From Rhodamnia argentea (Eukaryota; Streptophyta; Magnoliopsida; Myrtales; Myrtaceae), in NCBI RefSeq assembly GCF_020921035.1, contig NC_063157.1, forward strand, positions 9,708,001 through 9,772,000: a DNA stretch of 64,000 nt, read 5' to 3'. Shown in pieces: positions 22,301-36,654 of the stretch; position 1 is the first letter of the stretch, and the number at the start of each line of letters is the position of its first letter. A program made the position numbers and the translations under genes. Under the pieces are notes generated by a model. It ran no database searches. It had not been told where the DNA came from and was given only the letters and a program-made list of their open reading frames with translations.

Positions 22301-25300
22301 TTGGTCATAAACGGTGATATGGTGAATTAAATCAGCATTAGTTGCCTTGTGATAAGGCAAGATCATGTAATGCCTCTAGCACATGTTAGATGAGACATAA
22401 AAGAACATGCTTGGCTGGTTAACAATGTACATGTATTTGCGATCTTCTTGCTTGACTGGCAGCATTTTTAAAATCTCCACCTCATATTTACCCTGTTAAT
22501 CAATCTTCCATGTAAGCTTCAATTATTTGCAAAGTGGGAATTTCCTTCTTTTCCTTCTGTTCGAAAGCTACATTAGCATGATCATTCGAAGTTCCTGTGA
22601 AGGCGTGGAAACTATGTTTTCTTGATTGCTTGTCTATGGGATTTCAATGGGCCTTGGATTTACGTATCTCCCTCCACCTATCTCCACCTATTACCTTATA
22701 CTTTTGGGTTGGATGTTCTTATATGGTCTGAAAGTCAGGTTTTGCCCCAAATTTATTTCGCATACAAGACTTCTTGTTGGTCAATTCCACATGCAGTTCA
22801 CAGGATGGTTTGTACAGAGGAGGGCTGCTAAATACCCCACATTGTTTTTCTATGTGTCTTCAATGGACCCTAAGTCTCCTTCCACTTATCGGCTTAAGTT
22901 TTTTTTTTTTTTGGTTGGATTTCTAGCAATTATCCGTAATTGTGCTGTTCACATGATTTTTAAGTTTGACGATGTTTGTTCTTCACTTCATAAGTAGGCA
23001 CGATGATTCGACGGTTTCTGTGATGACATATATTAACTGCAAGTATAATCGTGTTGCATCTCCCTTCGCATCTCAAAGCCCATTGTTTAATTAGTGAGAC
23101 ATCAAGCAATAATTGTGTTACTGTGATGTTTATTGGTGATGTGTTGGAGGATGGACAGTCATTGAAAAGCTAAACTACTTACTAATTCATCAAAATAACA
23201 AAAAGGGAAATTATCACTATAGAATTTTGGTTGAGTGATAGTTGGGAAATATCCAAGTAGGCTTCTGCAATAACTGTTGAAATGCATTTTCATCTGTATG
23301 ATCATCGTTGCAGTGATTGTATCTCCTAATGGCATGCGTGGGAGGCTAATTGGTGGATGTCCAAGTGATCTTGTCAAGGAAGTATACCTCGGGTAGACTA
23401 ATTGGATTTACATCTAGTTTACATTTTTGTTTCTTTGTTTTGATGACAATAATCCTTGGTGCTAGTCCTCAACATCTTCTGTTACTTTTGGACAGCTCTG
23501 GAAAGTCAAAGGCCTCGAGTGGGTTAGTAGGTTTACCGTCTCATGTTCCCCAAGGTTTTGGCTGCCAACTGAGGGGACAAACTTGTTACGCTGAAGTGAC
23601 TGTTGGCTGCCCAATTCCTGAAACTGACAAGGCATTAGCTCAAGGCTCAAATACTCTTAGAAGTGAATGCCTTCCTGCAGGAAGATGCGATCAGAAGGTC
23701 TCTCAGGATCATTCATCAACTTACGAGAAGACATTTTTATACCCATCTGAGGCAGTGCTTGTCCCAGTCTTGAACGCATCTCTTACCAGATCTTCATTGA
23801 GAAGGTACACACTAGTTTGCCTAAAAGTTCCTGGCCTCCTAGGTTTATTTTTTCTTCTTTTTATGTTTCTAATTTCAATTGGCCAAATATATCTTATCTA
23901 GCAATCACTTTCAGTTGGACTTGTCTAGATATGTATACGGCTGCATATCCATTTTGTATCTCCTTCTGACAACCTGTAATTTTGACCATGTGTGGAGTTT
24001 GCTCTCCTGCACCAATTGCTTAGTGCCCAGCTTTCCTTGCATGTGTTAGATGACCTCCTATTAGAATGGTCTATGAGATTGATGGAGATATCTGCTACTT
24101 GAACCCATATTGGTCATTGTCTTTACATCAGTTGAGTCACTCTATGTACTTGATGTTGCAGATTTTGGCTGCAGAATTGGTTAGGGCCATCACTGATGGG
24201 TTCATCTTACTTTATGCATTGGTGAGTCTATGATTCGTGTGTTGAGTTTCAATACATCACCAAACACAAACTCGAACTTGTTTGCTATTAGCTCTCCTAC
24301 ATTTTTCTAGTTAAGATAATGACACAACTTATTGCAATCCTTGTATATAAATATATTGCTTTGGACTGTGATCTATTCGATCTATCATATTAGAAAGGAC
24401 AGTTTATGAATTCAGGCACCTAAGGGGTGCCAAACCATCAGTAAAACATAGATTTTGTTTCTTTCGGCATCTTTATCCTGCATTAATATCTTAGTCACAA
24501 TCGGGTTCATCTTATAAAAAGAACCTTAGATGCAGAAAACAAATATGTTTGACCTCTCTCATCACTGTCATATCTTTTGCAGTGGACCACAAATGGACAC
24601 TCTCGAGGATAGCAATGGATTACGCACTCAGAAAAGTCATTATAGTAGTAGCAATAGCAATTCTAGCAGCTTAAGCAGCGTTAGCAGTAGCTCAAGTGAA
24701 AGCGACTACAATATGACTTCTGCAGCAGGAGATCTTGAAGCAGATGCAGACTCATTGATATCTTCTGCTGACTTGCAGAATGACCGCCTGAAAATGGTAT
24801 GAGTTCTATGTCCTTACTTTTCAGATTGTCATTTATGGCCTGAGACCTGAATCCTGCCATCTCAAATTGTCTTGGCATGGACTCATGACTGCTTATCCTA
24901 ATATCTTGAGCCATCTAGCATTTTCTCTACATTCATATTTGTGGGGTTTGTGGACCATATGTATTTTGCATGTGTTTATTTCACGTCCTTCTTTTTGGCC
25001 ATATTTATTTTTGCTTAGTTAGAGTGTGTATGTATGGATGAATACGTGCACATGTATGGGTGTTCATGTGCGTGTGCACGCGCTCATCTTTTTTAATTTG
25101 AGGTGTGGAGAGGGGTTGGTATTGCTTGCTGTGTGTGTGGTGTTATACTTATTGAGAGAACTTTGAGAATTTTGCATCTAACTTATTTGCTGCTTATCTG
25201 TCCAACTGCCTAATCTGTCAAAAGACGTAAAATAATAGCAAGACCCAGTTTATCTTGTTATCGGAGTTATGTGCACTTCCAGAGGATAAGTAGGTTATTA

Positions 25301-28300
25301 CATTGATCTTTTGTCACACCTAGGTCTTTGAAGTTTGAGATCTTTCTAAGCTGTAGGAAAGCCATCATACTTCCTGACGCCTTTTCTTTATACTTCTCAT
25401 GCACTGCTTCAATCTTGAGTTATCAAAAATTTGATGATATGAGATCTTGAAAAAGACTTGCACCGGGGGTTATGGTGTGTAAATTATTTCTATTCAGGTA
25501 GAACAGATGAAGAAAACTATTGTCTGTACCGACTTTTAGAATATTAAAGGATGAAATAGATTGTAAACTTTTGCTAAGATTTTGGTGCATATTTATTTCT
25601 CTTATTTTTGTGAATCTCAATTTGAGAGGAGGTATATTTCTGTTGTCCAAGTGAGGGAAATGATAGGATGCCAATGATCCTTGAATTAATGCTCGTCTAT
25701 TCTGTCACTGATATTTGGGATGACAGCCAAGTAATTATCATTTATTTTAAACTAGGGCGCAAAACGTTCTCGATCGGTAATAACAGAAATGTATGGTCAA
25801 GTGGACGCTGCTGTTCCTATGCAAGAAGCATACAAGTCTGATTTTGGATCTTCAGAGGTTAACACTTCGGCAATTACTAGAGTTGCAAATGAGCAGATAG
25901 GATCTCACTGGGATTGGGATGACGACGATAGAGGTGTGGACATGGATATTCAAGCTCTGTTATCTGAGTTTGGTGACTTTGGGGACTTCTTCGAAACTGA
26001 TGCTTTGCCTTTTGGAGAGGTACATATTAATTTCTGGAAATTTCTTTTCAACTTTGTCATATGCATGGGGTAGTTAGAGTTGCTTATTCTCATATTCTTG
26101 AGTAGACTAGTAGGTCTCATTCTCTGGAATTCATTTATTTCTTTTTGTGAGAACGTAAATTTTCTGCATTTTCAGACAATTTTTTTCACTGTTATGGTTG
26201 CTGTCCCGTTTCCTTTACAATTGAGTAATCTTTTTTGCCTCTACTTGACATGCAGTCTATTTTTAATCAATATTGTGGAAATGAAGGTAGATTTTGTGCT
26301 TTTTTGTATGAATATTTTTATAGTTTTACAAGTATTAGGAGTATCATTTTTCAACTCTGATAGGAGAAGAGAGTATTACTTTTCAATGCCATTTGAGTGT
26401 CAGTTTCTAGGCAGCAGTTGCTAGGTGCATCGCCATTTGACTTTGGATAATCGCTGAATCATCACATCAATGTGATTATCTTTGAATGTCGTTGTGAAGC
26501 CCCCAGGAACTGCAGAGTCGCAGACTCTTATGTTTTCTGGTTCAGATTTGGTAGTCAGCAGCAGTCCCGTTGGCATGATGGATGTTTCAGAACATATGCT
26601 TTTGCCTGTTGGTTTTCCATCTCTAGAGGGCTTTAACCCTCCAGCAGTGTCAGAAGAACATGTCAGCAAAAGTCAAGAGATTACCCTGCCATCTGGGCCA
26701 ATTGTTGACACTCCGGCATCTAATATTGGTGAGTTTGATCATATTATCAAAGCGGAAGCCTTGATGACATTTGCCCAAGAATATGGAGCAGTTGAGGCAC
26801 CTACGAGCGACTTCTCTTCGTCAATTTTCAAAAACCCATATCTGCCAAAATCTTGTAATGTGGAGAGTGCAAATTCTAGCACTAATAATTATAAGTATGG
26901 TGCTACACCTCCATCTTCTCCTTGTCTGGATGGATCAGATGAGAAGAATGGTGTGTCTTTGACCTCAAAAACGTGTCAGGGGAATGATGCTCGGTTAAAG
27001 AATTATTACACCCATGTGGAGGCTGGTAAAGTCAAAGATGGGATGTTGTCTAAATGTAACGACAGTAGTGCTATTTCTATGGAGGCTACTCCATCTTCAG
27101 TTTCATTCTCTAATGTCGGTCCTGCAAATGCCGTGAAGCCTGTCCAGAAGAAAGTGATTGAAGGTACCGCGGAGCATTTAGTTCTTTCTATGAAGACTGT
27201 GCTTGCAACAGAAGTGGAGTGCCTTGCATTCCAAGCATCCATGTGCAAGATACGTCATACATTGCTATCTTCTAGTGCCCAAGCGCCAGTAACTTCAAGC
27301 AGGTTAAGTGGGAGTGCTATTATAAATCATCTGCCTGGTGAGCAAAGCTCAATGACAGATAACATATCTAGCATGTTTGAGGTGAAGAAGAAAGAATCTA
27401 TACCGGTCAGAATAGCTGGTGATGTTGATGGAGGACTATTAGATGGACACCTTAATGCTCCTATACGTGTTTGGCGCCCTGTTGGAGTTCCTAAAGTTCC
27501 AAAACCTACTAGTTCTCCCGGTATTGAAGTATGTCCATCCCCACTTAACTCATTTAGTGAGGAAGGTGGGCTCTCCTATGGGCAAAGGCAACCACTTCAG
27601 GAGCTTCTAGATGGAATGCAATTTCTGGTCCAGCAAGCTACTTCCTTTGTTGATGTGACTTTGGATGCAGACTGCGGCGATGGGCCTTATGGTTGGCTTG
27701 CATTGGAAGAGCAATGGCGGCGTGGATTTTCTTGTGGCCCTTCTATGGTTCATGCAGGTTGTGGAGGGACTTTAGCCTCCTGTCATTCCCTGGACATTGC
27801 TGGTTTGGAGTTAGTAGATCCACTTTCTGCAGATGTAAGGATTTTCTTTCTTTATCTAATACTGGTTGCTGCTCCTTTTATTTTTTCTTCTTTAGGTGAG
27901 AATTGCAGGCTACATCTCAAGACATAGATATCTTTCCTACAATAAATTTGTTTATCTTGAGCTGACTAGTAATTATTTTTACTCCAACTTCTTGCTCCTG
28001 GTGGTTGTAGTTAAGTATGTGCAGCTTCTGATGTTTTAATGGCACCATTTTGGCACCTGAATTTGTTATGCAATTATGTCATGTGTTTCTTTTCATAAAT
28101 AAACAATAAGAATTGTGTCTTCATACAAATACGATACTGTAAGATAGAAAACACAAGAATTTGGTTTTTGACCATAAATGCTTTAGTAGCTGTATCAGAT
28201 TATTAAGTTGCTGATGTCTATAATCTTACTCCGAGTCTTGTGGATAGATAGATGGCCTTTAAAGCTGGGGTGGTGACAGGGTTGAGATGAGATTTGATTG

Positions 28301-31300
28301 AGATTATTTTATGCAGTAACGATATTCCTTCAACATGAAATTCTTTATGGGGCTGTGAAACATGTTTCCTTCTGGTCTATACACCTATTCAATCTGAGAA
28401 TCCTGCTGTTTTCATTATGACTCGTCTGGATGCAATCTGTTAATGGTTTTTGGAACGTTGTAAACTATCACCGCTTAATAGTAATGGCATAATCTTGTCG
28501 TCAATATGTTGGCAACAGAATGAGACCATTGAGTCAATATTGTCCATACAATGAGAGCCCTGACTTTGATTGTATGCCAGTGGATTGTATCTGCTGCCAC
28601 AAACGCCTAAGATGCAAAGTTGAACTAATTTCTTGGAGTAGCTTAAAGTATCTTCCAACTAATATGCGAGAAAACCTTTTGGTAGGAAAAATAACCTAAA
28701 TATTTGCCACCAAATCAAATGGCTTTCCCCTTATGAAGTATTCATCCAGACTTTTTGTTCTTAAATTGCATGTTCTTTGTGGTTCTCTCTGTTGGAGACA
28801 TACTTTGGAAGCGTCATAATCTTAGATATTTGACATTTTATGCATTGTGAGTTCCTAGATCCTTATGTGGGGAATTGTGTCCTAGGTCCAAGTGGCATCT
28901 GTGATTAGCTTGCTACAGTCGGACATAAAGTCAGCCTTAAAAGCTGCATTTGGCAATTTGGATGGTCCTTTATCCGTCACTGAGTGGTGCAAGGGACGCA
29001 ACCAGCTAGGTGACGTTGGAAACATGGCAGATGGATTTTCTGCGGAGTCCAGCGTAGGTGAGTGTAGAGATCCTTCAAGCACTACGACATTTTCAGGTGG
29101 AGAAATTTCAAGCCCATCCCAATCCACTGCAGTTGGTTCATCCAATATAAGAGGTAATGGAAAGCTAGACAAGACATAAGTTGAAATTTGATTAGGTATG
29201 ATTGTGGGGATATAGCAAAAGGTTATTCCTTTTCTGCCAGTATCATAACAGGACTTATTGTTCAAACTTTGTAATATCCCCAAAGAGGTGCTCGAAGCTC
29301 ATGTTGTTGTCGAGTTATACTAAAAGTTGTTGGTATTTAAATATTACATGGTTTATGGACAGTGACTAGTGGCCTGGATGGATCTAAACTGGATGAGTCG
29401 TGCCAAAGGAGATTAAACCAAGATAACAATTCAGAGTCTGGACAGCAGTTCTCCTCCCGGCTAAGGCCCACATTTTATGTCCTTCCTTTACCTGCAATAC
29501 TTGTTGGGTACTTCTCTATTCATTTTCTCATTTTCTTTGGTTGTGTGGTGTATTTTAGGGCCGAATAGCATCAAATTGCCTAATAGGAAAACCAAACAAA
29601 GAAGAAAGAGAAGAAAAAAATCCATGTATTTTGCTTTGAATCTCCTTGTGAGGTGAAGTGCCTCTAGTCTAATAAGTGGCAATACTTGCTGGGTGCTTCT
29701 CTATTCAGTTTCTCGTTTTCTTTGGTTTTGTGGTGTATTTTAGGGCCGAATAGCATCAGGTTGCCTAATAGGAAAACCAAAAAAGGAAGAAAGAGAAGAA
29801 AAAAAATTCATGTATTTTGCTTTGAATCTCCTTATGAGGTGAAGCACCTCTAGTCTAGTCTGTTAATGTAGTATTTGCTCAACAGCTTGTAACAAGCAAG
29901 GCAAGTTGATAGTCTTAGTTGGGGTTCCAACTGTAAATTAGCATTCTCAAATGCATAGCTCTTGAGTATTTGCATCCTCATGTGATAACTCATCCATGTA
30001 CTTATCAGAGGTTCAGTGTCCTGCACTTATTTGTCTTCCTCATCAATAGTTGTCTTGATGGTTACGGAATGAAAAGATAAAAAGTTTAACATATAACAAA
30101 TTGACTGATTCTTGTAAGGATTGTGGAGAGGCATATCGTCTATATATTGTGCTTGTCATTTGTTTAGGTATGTAGCAGTTTACCATTGACCATGTTTATG
30201 TTTTACCGGTTTTCGGTGAGGCGATCCATAATCACTTGAAATATGCATATACTGACATAGAGAACTGATTCGGAGTTAATGTGTGCTAATCATCTCTAAT
30301 ACTTGTAGCATAGCCAGCCAGCATATGCTGGCTTAGCTCTGGCCATCATGCTTAGGATCCTAGGGTATTCGCTATGGCTCTTTGATTAAACATTAAAATT
30401 CCCATAAGTAGTGGAATGTTTCACTAGGGATTGGTTTAAAAGTTAAAATAGGAAATGATCTTTGCAGGTATCAGGATGATTGGCTTAAGACATCAGCTGG
30501 CTCTCTACAACTATGGGAGAAGGCTCCTTTTGAACCTTACGCACTCCCAAAACCTGTGAGCATCGTCTAATCTACGCCCTTTTCTGACATAGGCTCTGTC
30601 CGGACTGACTATTACATTTTACTTTTTTGCTTAATCAAACTCTTGTGGATTGACTTCTACATTTTACCTTTTTTCTTAATCAAACTCTTGTGGCCCACGC
30701 ACTGACTTGTTATTGTTTTAAAATCCGAAACACTTGGAACTTTCACAAAACGCAAAAATTGACCCCTAGGTTCACATATAACTTTTTGATATCTTTCGAA
30801 TTCAAAAAATATTTCAAAATTTTGGCAGGAAAGCAAAGTAATACTTTTGCTCAACTGAAACAAACAGGCCCTAATGGAAACATTACTAGTGCCATCTCTT
30901 TAGTCTCATTTTATTGTCACGACTAATGCAGGTCAGCTATTATGTTCTATGCCCAAACATTGATCCCTTAACTTCTGCTGCTGCTGATTTTTTCCAACAA
31001 CTTGGTACTGGTGAGTTTGTACTTTATGGGTCGTATTTCTTGTACACAGGCTGTTGTGGATATAAGTTTGGCTTCCGATCAACATTTTCCTTTTTTTGTG
31101 CATAGTCTGCAACTGCTGGTAAAGATAACCTATTTGTCAAGATCTCACTCCTTTAGAGTGTCTTTATAAGAATTGGAAGGGATAGGCATTTCGGGGTATT
31201 GACGGCCACGTTTTTCCAGAATGCATGAACATGGTGGTTTCTTCTCATGGAAAGATCCCCTTTTTGGCTGTTTGTATCCACTGTTGAGTAGTTTAACTCC

Positions 31301-34300
31301 CTTGCAAAATCCTTGACCATAGTTCTCTACTTTTCAGTGAGAAAAACTATCTAAATACTAAGTCTCTAAACTCAAGCCTTGACCAAGGCGGTGACTATCG
31401 AAAAGTGAGGGTTCCGCTCTTAATTATTAGCTGAAAGGGGAAATAGTCTTCCTCTGGACAAAGAATTGCCACGTCGTAACATTCCTGTGTCATTGTTTGA
31501 GGAAACTTAGGGGCTATTTTCTCATTATGGCGACATAATTTGTTGGTGATTGGAACTCTTGTGGCCTGTCCATTCACATAGATGCATTTTGTGAGAGGAC
31601 ATTGAGTCCTGGATCTTCATGATCAAAGGGTATTCATGCCTTTCTGATTATCGACATAAGTTTGATCTTTTGGAATCAAATTTGTCTTTGTTCCAACCAC
31701 CCACGTAAAAGCCAGCTATACACATGATAGGCTGGTTTACTTGAAGATAATCTTTTGTTTATTTGCCATTAAGAGGAATTGTCCTTCATTTTTCCTTGTT
31801 TTCTTCCTCAGTTTATGAGACTTGCAAACTGGGGACTCATCTACCCCAGACTGTGGGAAACCAAATGGAGATTGATTCTGGAAAAGCATCGACTTCTGGT
31901 TTTGTCCTTCTGGATTGCCCTCAGTCAATGAAGATGGTCAGCAGTAATGCATCTCTTGTGGGATCAATGAGCGATTTCTTTTTATCCCTATCCAATGGCT
32001 GGGACTTGACAAGCTATCTCAAGTCTCTGTCAAAGGCTCTCAAAGGCTTGAAATATGCACCATGTTCAACTGCAAACCCTAAAGAAGGAAATAGCGGTTC
32101 TTGTTTGGTAAGCATGAACATCCTTCAATGCAAGAGATGCATTGATTGGAGCAGCTTAAATTTTTTCATTTCATATTTGAACTTGAAAAATAACTATAGA
32201 ATAATATTCTCCTGTATCTTTTTCTATTGTCTGTTATTTCTTGCTTTGTTGGCTATTTCTGCGAGTTTCTTTACCTTTCAATGGTCATTCTGTAGGTGAT
32301 CTATGTGGTTTGCCCCTTCCCTGAGCCAAATGCTGTTCTGAAAACGGTGATTGAGTCTTCTGTTGCAATGGGATCAGTCATTCTCCCACTAGATCGACGA
32401 GTGACATTGAACAATCAGGTTGGAAAAGCAATGAGCTGCTCGGCAGCTGTGGATGAAGCATCGACAACAAATATCTTGGTGCTTTCAGGATTTAGTATTT
32501 CAAAAATAGTGCTGCACATTGTGACAGTTGATGCCGTATTTAGGGTAACGAGTCCAACTCTCAGTGAGCTTACCATCCTTAAGGAGACTGCTTTTACTGT
32601 CTATAACAAGGCTCGACGGATTTCACGAGGGTCCTGTGATGTTCAGTCCTCATCACTATCAGGTAGATCCCAGTTGGTCATGACCCAAATGACCTCTCCC
32701 ATTTCTTCTATGTGGAAAGAGTGTGTTGGTCCTCGAATTTCAGGGCCATCCCTTACTAGAGATGGTGAAATGGATGCCAGCCTGAGGACTGCTGCATGGG
32801 ATAATTCGTGGCAAACGAGAACTGGAGGACTAAGTGGCGATACTAGTAGAGCTGGGGATTTTCTCTCACAAGAGGAAGCACGTTGTATGTTTGAACCTCT
32901 TTTTATATTGGCCGAACCTGGTTCTCTAGAACATGGTGTTTCGCCCACATTTTCTGCTAGTTTAGTTAATGAATCATCAAAAGGACAATCAGATGATAGT
33001 GGTGGAGGCTTCATGCAAAGTGCGAACTCAGTGGGAAGTGCAGATTCTGCATCTAGCTCACAAGTCGATGGATCTGAGTCAGACAGCTATGGTTCTGGCC
33101 ATAAAAAGTTACCAACCATACATTGTTGCTATGGATGGACAGAGGATTGGCGTTGGTTGGTATGCATATGGACAGATGCTCGGGGGGAATTACTTGACAG
33201 CCATATATTTCCCTTTGGTGGAATTAGCAGTCGGCAGGACACAAAGGGGTTGCAGTGTCTATTTGCACAAGTTCTACACCAAGGATGTCAAATTCTTCAG
33301 ATCTGTTCAGATAATGCTGCCGTCAAGCCCAGAGATTTTGTGATTACCCGCATTGGAAGTTTCTATGAACTTGAATACCTGGGTATGTGAGCTCTTTCCT
33401 CGTTTCATAATTCAATTGTCTTTAAGTTTATCATGTCATCGTCACTCAAGTTTCTTCCCCTCATTTGTTGATTTTGAGTCGAAAGCCATTGCCTTGGAAT
33501 TTTTGGTCACACAGCAGCTTAGATATATGGAATAATCAATACTGGGGAGTACTTTCTCAATGATAAATATCTAAGGTCATCTGTTTTGCTCTTAACTCTT
33601 AATTGTAAAGGACAATGGGAAGAAATGACAGGAATATATCTAGATGAAATACTCTACTCAGTCTTTTAGCTCCTCCATGTTTTCCTTTGTTGACTTTGGA
33701 ACTCCGCTATCCCTGATGAATTTTGTCCGTTCGTGGTGGTTAGAGTGGCAAAAAGCCATTTATTCAGTTGGAGGAGCTGAGATGAAGAGTTGGACCCTGC
33801 AACTACGACGATCAATGACTGAGGGGATGTCTGTGGGAGCGAATGGGGCTTCCTTGCAACAACAGGAGATGAATTTGATTCAAGAGAGAAACTTGCCTTC
33901 CTCACCCAGTCCGTTGTACAGTCCTCACTCAAAATCCTCAGGCTATATGAAAGGTGGTTTAGGACCTTCAACTGCTAGAAAGCAGGTCATGGGTGGACAT
34001 GCAGGGGTTGAAAGCCCAAGGGGTCTGCTTCAGTGGGTGCAGACCATCAGCTTTGTTACTGTTTCTGTCGACCATTCCTTGAATCTGGTTTTTCCTGCGG
34101 ATGTACCATCTCCTGGTAAGCCTCGTGTCTACTTATCATTTTTCCCCTCCTTTCTTTATGGTTGACAAACAATTATAAAAGAAGAAAACCCTTGTTGGAG
34201 CCCCTATTAAATACTCCAAGAACATTGCTGGCTGACTCCTTGACAGACATGTTTGTTGTGGAATGTGCTTATCTATTTGTCTCCACTTAAATCTGGATTG

Positions 34301-35756
34301 TGCGAGTGGTCAAACCATGTACAAATTCTTGTCTAGTGTTGCATCTAGTCTAATTCTATTGCTGGTGGCTGTGAGTACATTTCAGATAATTTTTGGGTTG
34401 TGATCTGATCCGTTGTTTGGTGTTTTCAAAGCCTATTTGATTATTGATCTTTCATATTGGTTTCCCTATTTTTTCATAGCCGTAAGCTAGAGTGAACTTC
34501 AAGTTGGGCATTTTTGTACCCTGTCAAGGTGAGGAACCATGGCATTTGTTTGGAATAGATTCCATTTTGAGATAATTGAAAAAGCACTTTCTCGTTGAAA
34601 GGTTCTATATATCTGTCCTTTCTCAACGCATTTGACAAAACTGGGGTGAATTCGGGAGTCTTGTGAGCATCCAACCTCCTTTTCAACTTTTCTCCCTTGA
34701 AGTTTGTGTTCTCCTATTTATCTAGATACCGTTCCCTAAAAGTAGAGAATATTCGGAGTCCATGTGTTATCCAGCATCTTTATTGTGAATGCGTCCATCT
34801 CGGTCAAGTCAAATGGAACACATTTGGTTTATAAAGGCTGTGTTTCATAAGGACACCCTCTATGTACGGCAAGGCAGTTGTTTGCACCAACTACTAGGAA
34901 AAAAATTATGTTTCCCAGGATAAGAAAATGACTGGACTAAGAAGGAAAACCAAAGAGAAGTTAAACTGAGTGATAGAAGATTGACAATACTGAAGTACTA
35001 TTTGTTGCCCTGTGTTTGGGGGACACTTGCTAAATATTCTTTTCATGCGTGCTTTTTTTCATTTTGTTTATTGATGGATGCGATGACATCTGTATACCAA
35101 TGTTATATGCTCTTGTATTTGGCTACCCTAAAAAGAAGATATATTGCGCAGGAGGAGCTCAAAGTGGGAGCGCTATGGGTCCATCCAGTTATCTGGAAGG
35201 TTTTACACCTGTGAAGTCTCTCGGTTCTACATCCGCATCTTTCCTGCTAATCCCATCACCCAGCATGCGCTTCCTCCCTCCGACACCTCTTCAGCTTCCT
35301 ACATGCCTCACTGCTGAGTCCCCGCCACTGGCCCACCTCCTTCACAGCAAGGGCGCAGCTCTCCCTCTTTCTACTGCCTTTGTGGCCTCAAAAGCTGTTC
35401 CTACCATGAGGAAAGATTTCAGGGGTAACCTAAAGGAAGAATGGCCTAGCGTTCTGTCGGTTGGGCTGATTGATTATTACGGAGGCAATAATGTTAACCA
35501 AGACAAAGTCAGCCGAAGCATCACAAAGCAGGGAGGAAGAACGTTGAACTCAGAAGGTAAGGATCTTGAGGTCGAGATGCATTTAGTTCTCGAGTCTGTT
35601 GTAGCAGAGCTTCAGGCCCTGTCGTGGATGACAGTGAGTCCTGCATACATAGAACGAAGAACTGCATTGCCTTTTCACTGTGACATGGTTTTAAGATTGA
35701 GAAGGCTTCTTCATTTTGCTGAAAAGGAGCTATCTCGGCAACCAGAAAAATTATAG
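16400..35756 (+). CDS. MED13: Mediator subunit 13 (MED13/GRAND CENTRAL), 22 coding exons, 1950 aa
   Basis: MED13 anchors the CDK8 kinase module to core Mediator in the nucleus. Exons: 16400-16423, 18457-18530, 18658-18797, 19428-19514, 19757-19844, 19979-20059, 20215-20292, 20375-20454, 23314-23392, 23496-23804, 24162-24221, 24583-24796, 25756-26019, 26500-27834, 28886-29153, 29363-29507, 30468-30555, 30932-31010, 31812-32107, 32296-33382, 33744-34115, 35152-35756. Phase closes throughout (5853 nt). The start [21 protein letters not shown] is the conserved Med13 N-terminus. [19 protein letters not shown] and [20 protein letters not shown] follow. Residues 367-438 are Ser-rich; an acidic block [16 protein letters not shown] lies near 510. 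Exon 14 (527-971) is a long disordered linker. The C-terminal PIWI-like region runs from about 1109 (GYQDDWLKT...) to 1950, ending in [18 protein letters not shown]. Length fits plant MED13 (about 1880-2000 aa). No defect is seen. Confidence 0.93.
21133..21442. other. Rearranged plastid DNA insert (NUPT) in MED13 intron 8
   Basis: Part 1 (about 21133-21263) follows the plastid rrn16-trnI spacer in order: TTACGTCCCCATG, GACATGGGGG, TTTTCTCGCTTTTG, GGCCCCAGTGAGAGG, and the 5' end of trnI-GAU (GGCTATTAGCTCA). Part 2 (about 21264-21442) matches the reverse complement of the trnA-UGC intron (TCCTAGATGAGGGACCC, AGAGAGCTGCTGGCTCCGAC, CTACCTCCTCTA, GTAGAGTCTTTCA). The two parts are out of native order and orientation. 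Mismatches to the plastid sequence I remember look like C-to-T and G-to-A changes. Recognition is from memory, not alignment. It lies 0.7 kb into a 2.86-kb intron. Confidence 0.8.
21443..23313. other. Remainder of MED13 intron 8
   Basis: No exon, RNA or transposon boundary was recognised. Short purine runs (agaagaagaag near 21525, gagagagagag near 21580) and poly-T tracts occur. Open frames in it lack recognisable domains. Confidence 0.4.
29494..29863 (+). repeat. 185-bp tandem duplication spanning a MED13 splice donor
   Basis: Two copies in direct tandem start at GCAATACTTG (29494 and 29679). They share GGGCCGAATAGCATCA, TTGCCTAATAGGAAAACCAA, ATGTATTTTGCTTTGAATCT and GGTGAAG blocks. The first copy begins in exon 16, so the real donor CTTGTTGG|GTACTT is duplicated as CTTGCTGG|GTGCTT, 185 bp downstream in the intron. 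The copies differ by scattered substitutions. Confidence 0.85.
30603..30693. repeat. 45-bp tandem duplication in MED13 intron 17
   Basis: TACATTTTAC...CTTAATCAAACTCTTGTGG occurs twice with a 45-bp period (from about 30613 and 30658). It is intronic with no visible effect on the gene model. Confidence 0.7.
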
Positions 35757-36654
35757 GGTGCAGTTGGAGAAAGAAGATGATTCATTTCACTTTCTTACTA
35801 ACATATTTGGAGGATTGGCACACCGGCAGGATCTCTAATGGGTCAGTGTATAGTGTAGAGCAGATAGTGGAAATCAAATTGTACATGTAGCATCGCAGCT
35901 CTTCTGTAGACATCTTAGTCCGTCCGTTTTACCTTCCCCCAGTAAATTTATCTTGTAAGCGCAAGGTGAGACTGACGGGTGTAGTTTTGACTGAAGTTGC
36001 AGAATTTGTATCTTTTAGGACAGGTCATCTAACGCAAGCCTGTATAATTGACAGATTTGTTTGATAATGTAGCCTGGACAGTCTGTCCATTGTTGATCCC
36101 TTACTCTGATTCCTGGGTTTTCTTTTTCGAGCTCAAGAAAAACTGCCATCGGCATGTTGAAATATTACTTCTCTCTGTTGGATATTCCACAGTTTCAGAA
36201 AAATTTTCTTTCGCCGTCATCATTTCTTCTGATCTACACTTGCATTGTGGCTGTAATAGATCAACTCATCTCATAGTGACGGCAAGTTGTATCAAGAAGA
36301 ATACTGTCGAACTTCCGAAGGCTTGAGCGAGTTTCTGGACTTGCTTGCAGGAAATCATGTTGAGATTGATTTGAGCTATTCCAGATTGCTGCTGGGGCTA
36401 CCAACATGGTATGAGCTTGTCTCTCTTTAAGTCTACTTAGAGAGAGCACCATGACCCGTTTAATCATTTTATGTACATTTTATGCGTTAGTCCAAAGGAT
36501 TCGGTTCCGTCTGTCCGAAGGGAGAATGCATCGGAAAACAATCTCACAGACATTGATGATGGTTGCTTATAGAAGTACCTTCGAAACAGAACCAACCAAA
36601 AGATGATAATATCGCACAACTGCAAAGTAGATTAAGCATGAGCAAGCTAGAGCT
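35757..36654. other. MED13 3' UTR and flank
   Basis: This follows the MED13 TAG. T-rich stretches between 35930 and 36200 are compatible with polyadenylation signals, but no site can be fixed. No other gene is seen. Confidence 0.4.
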
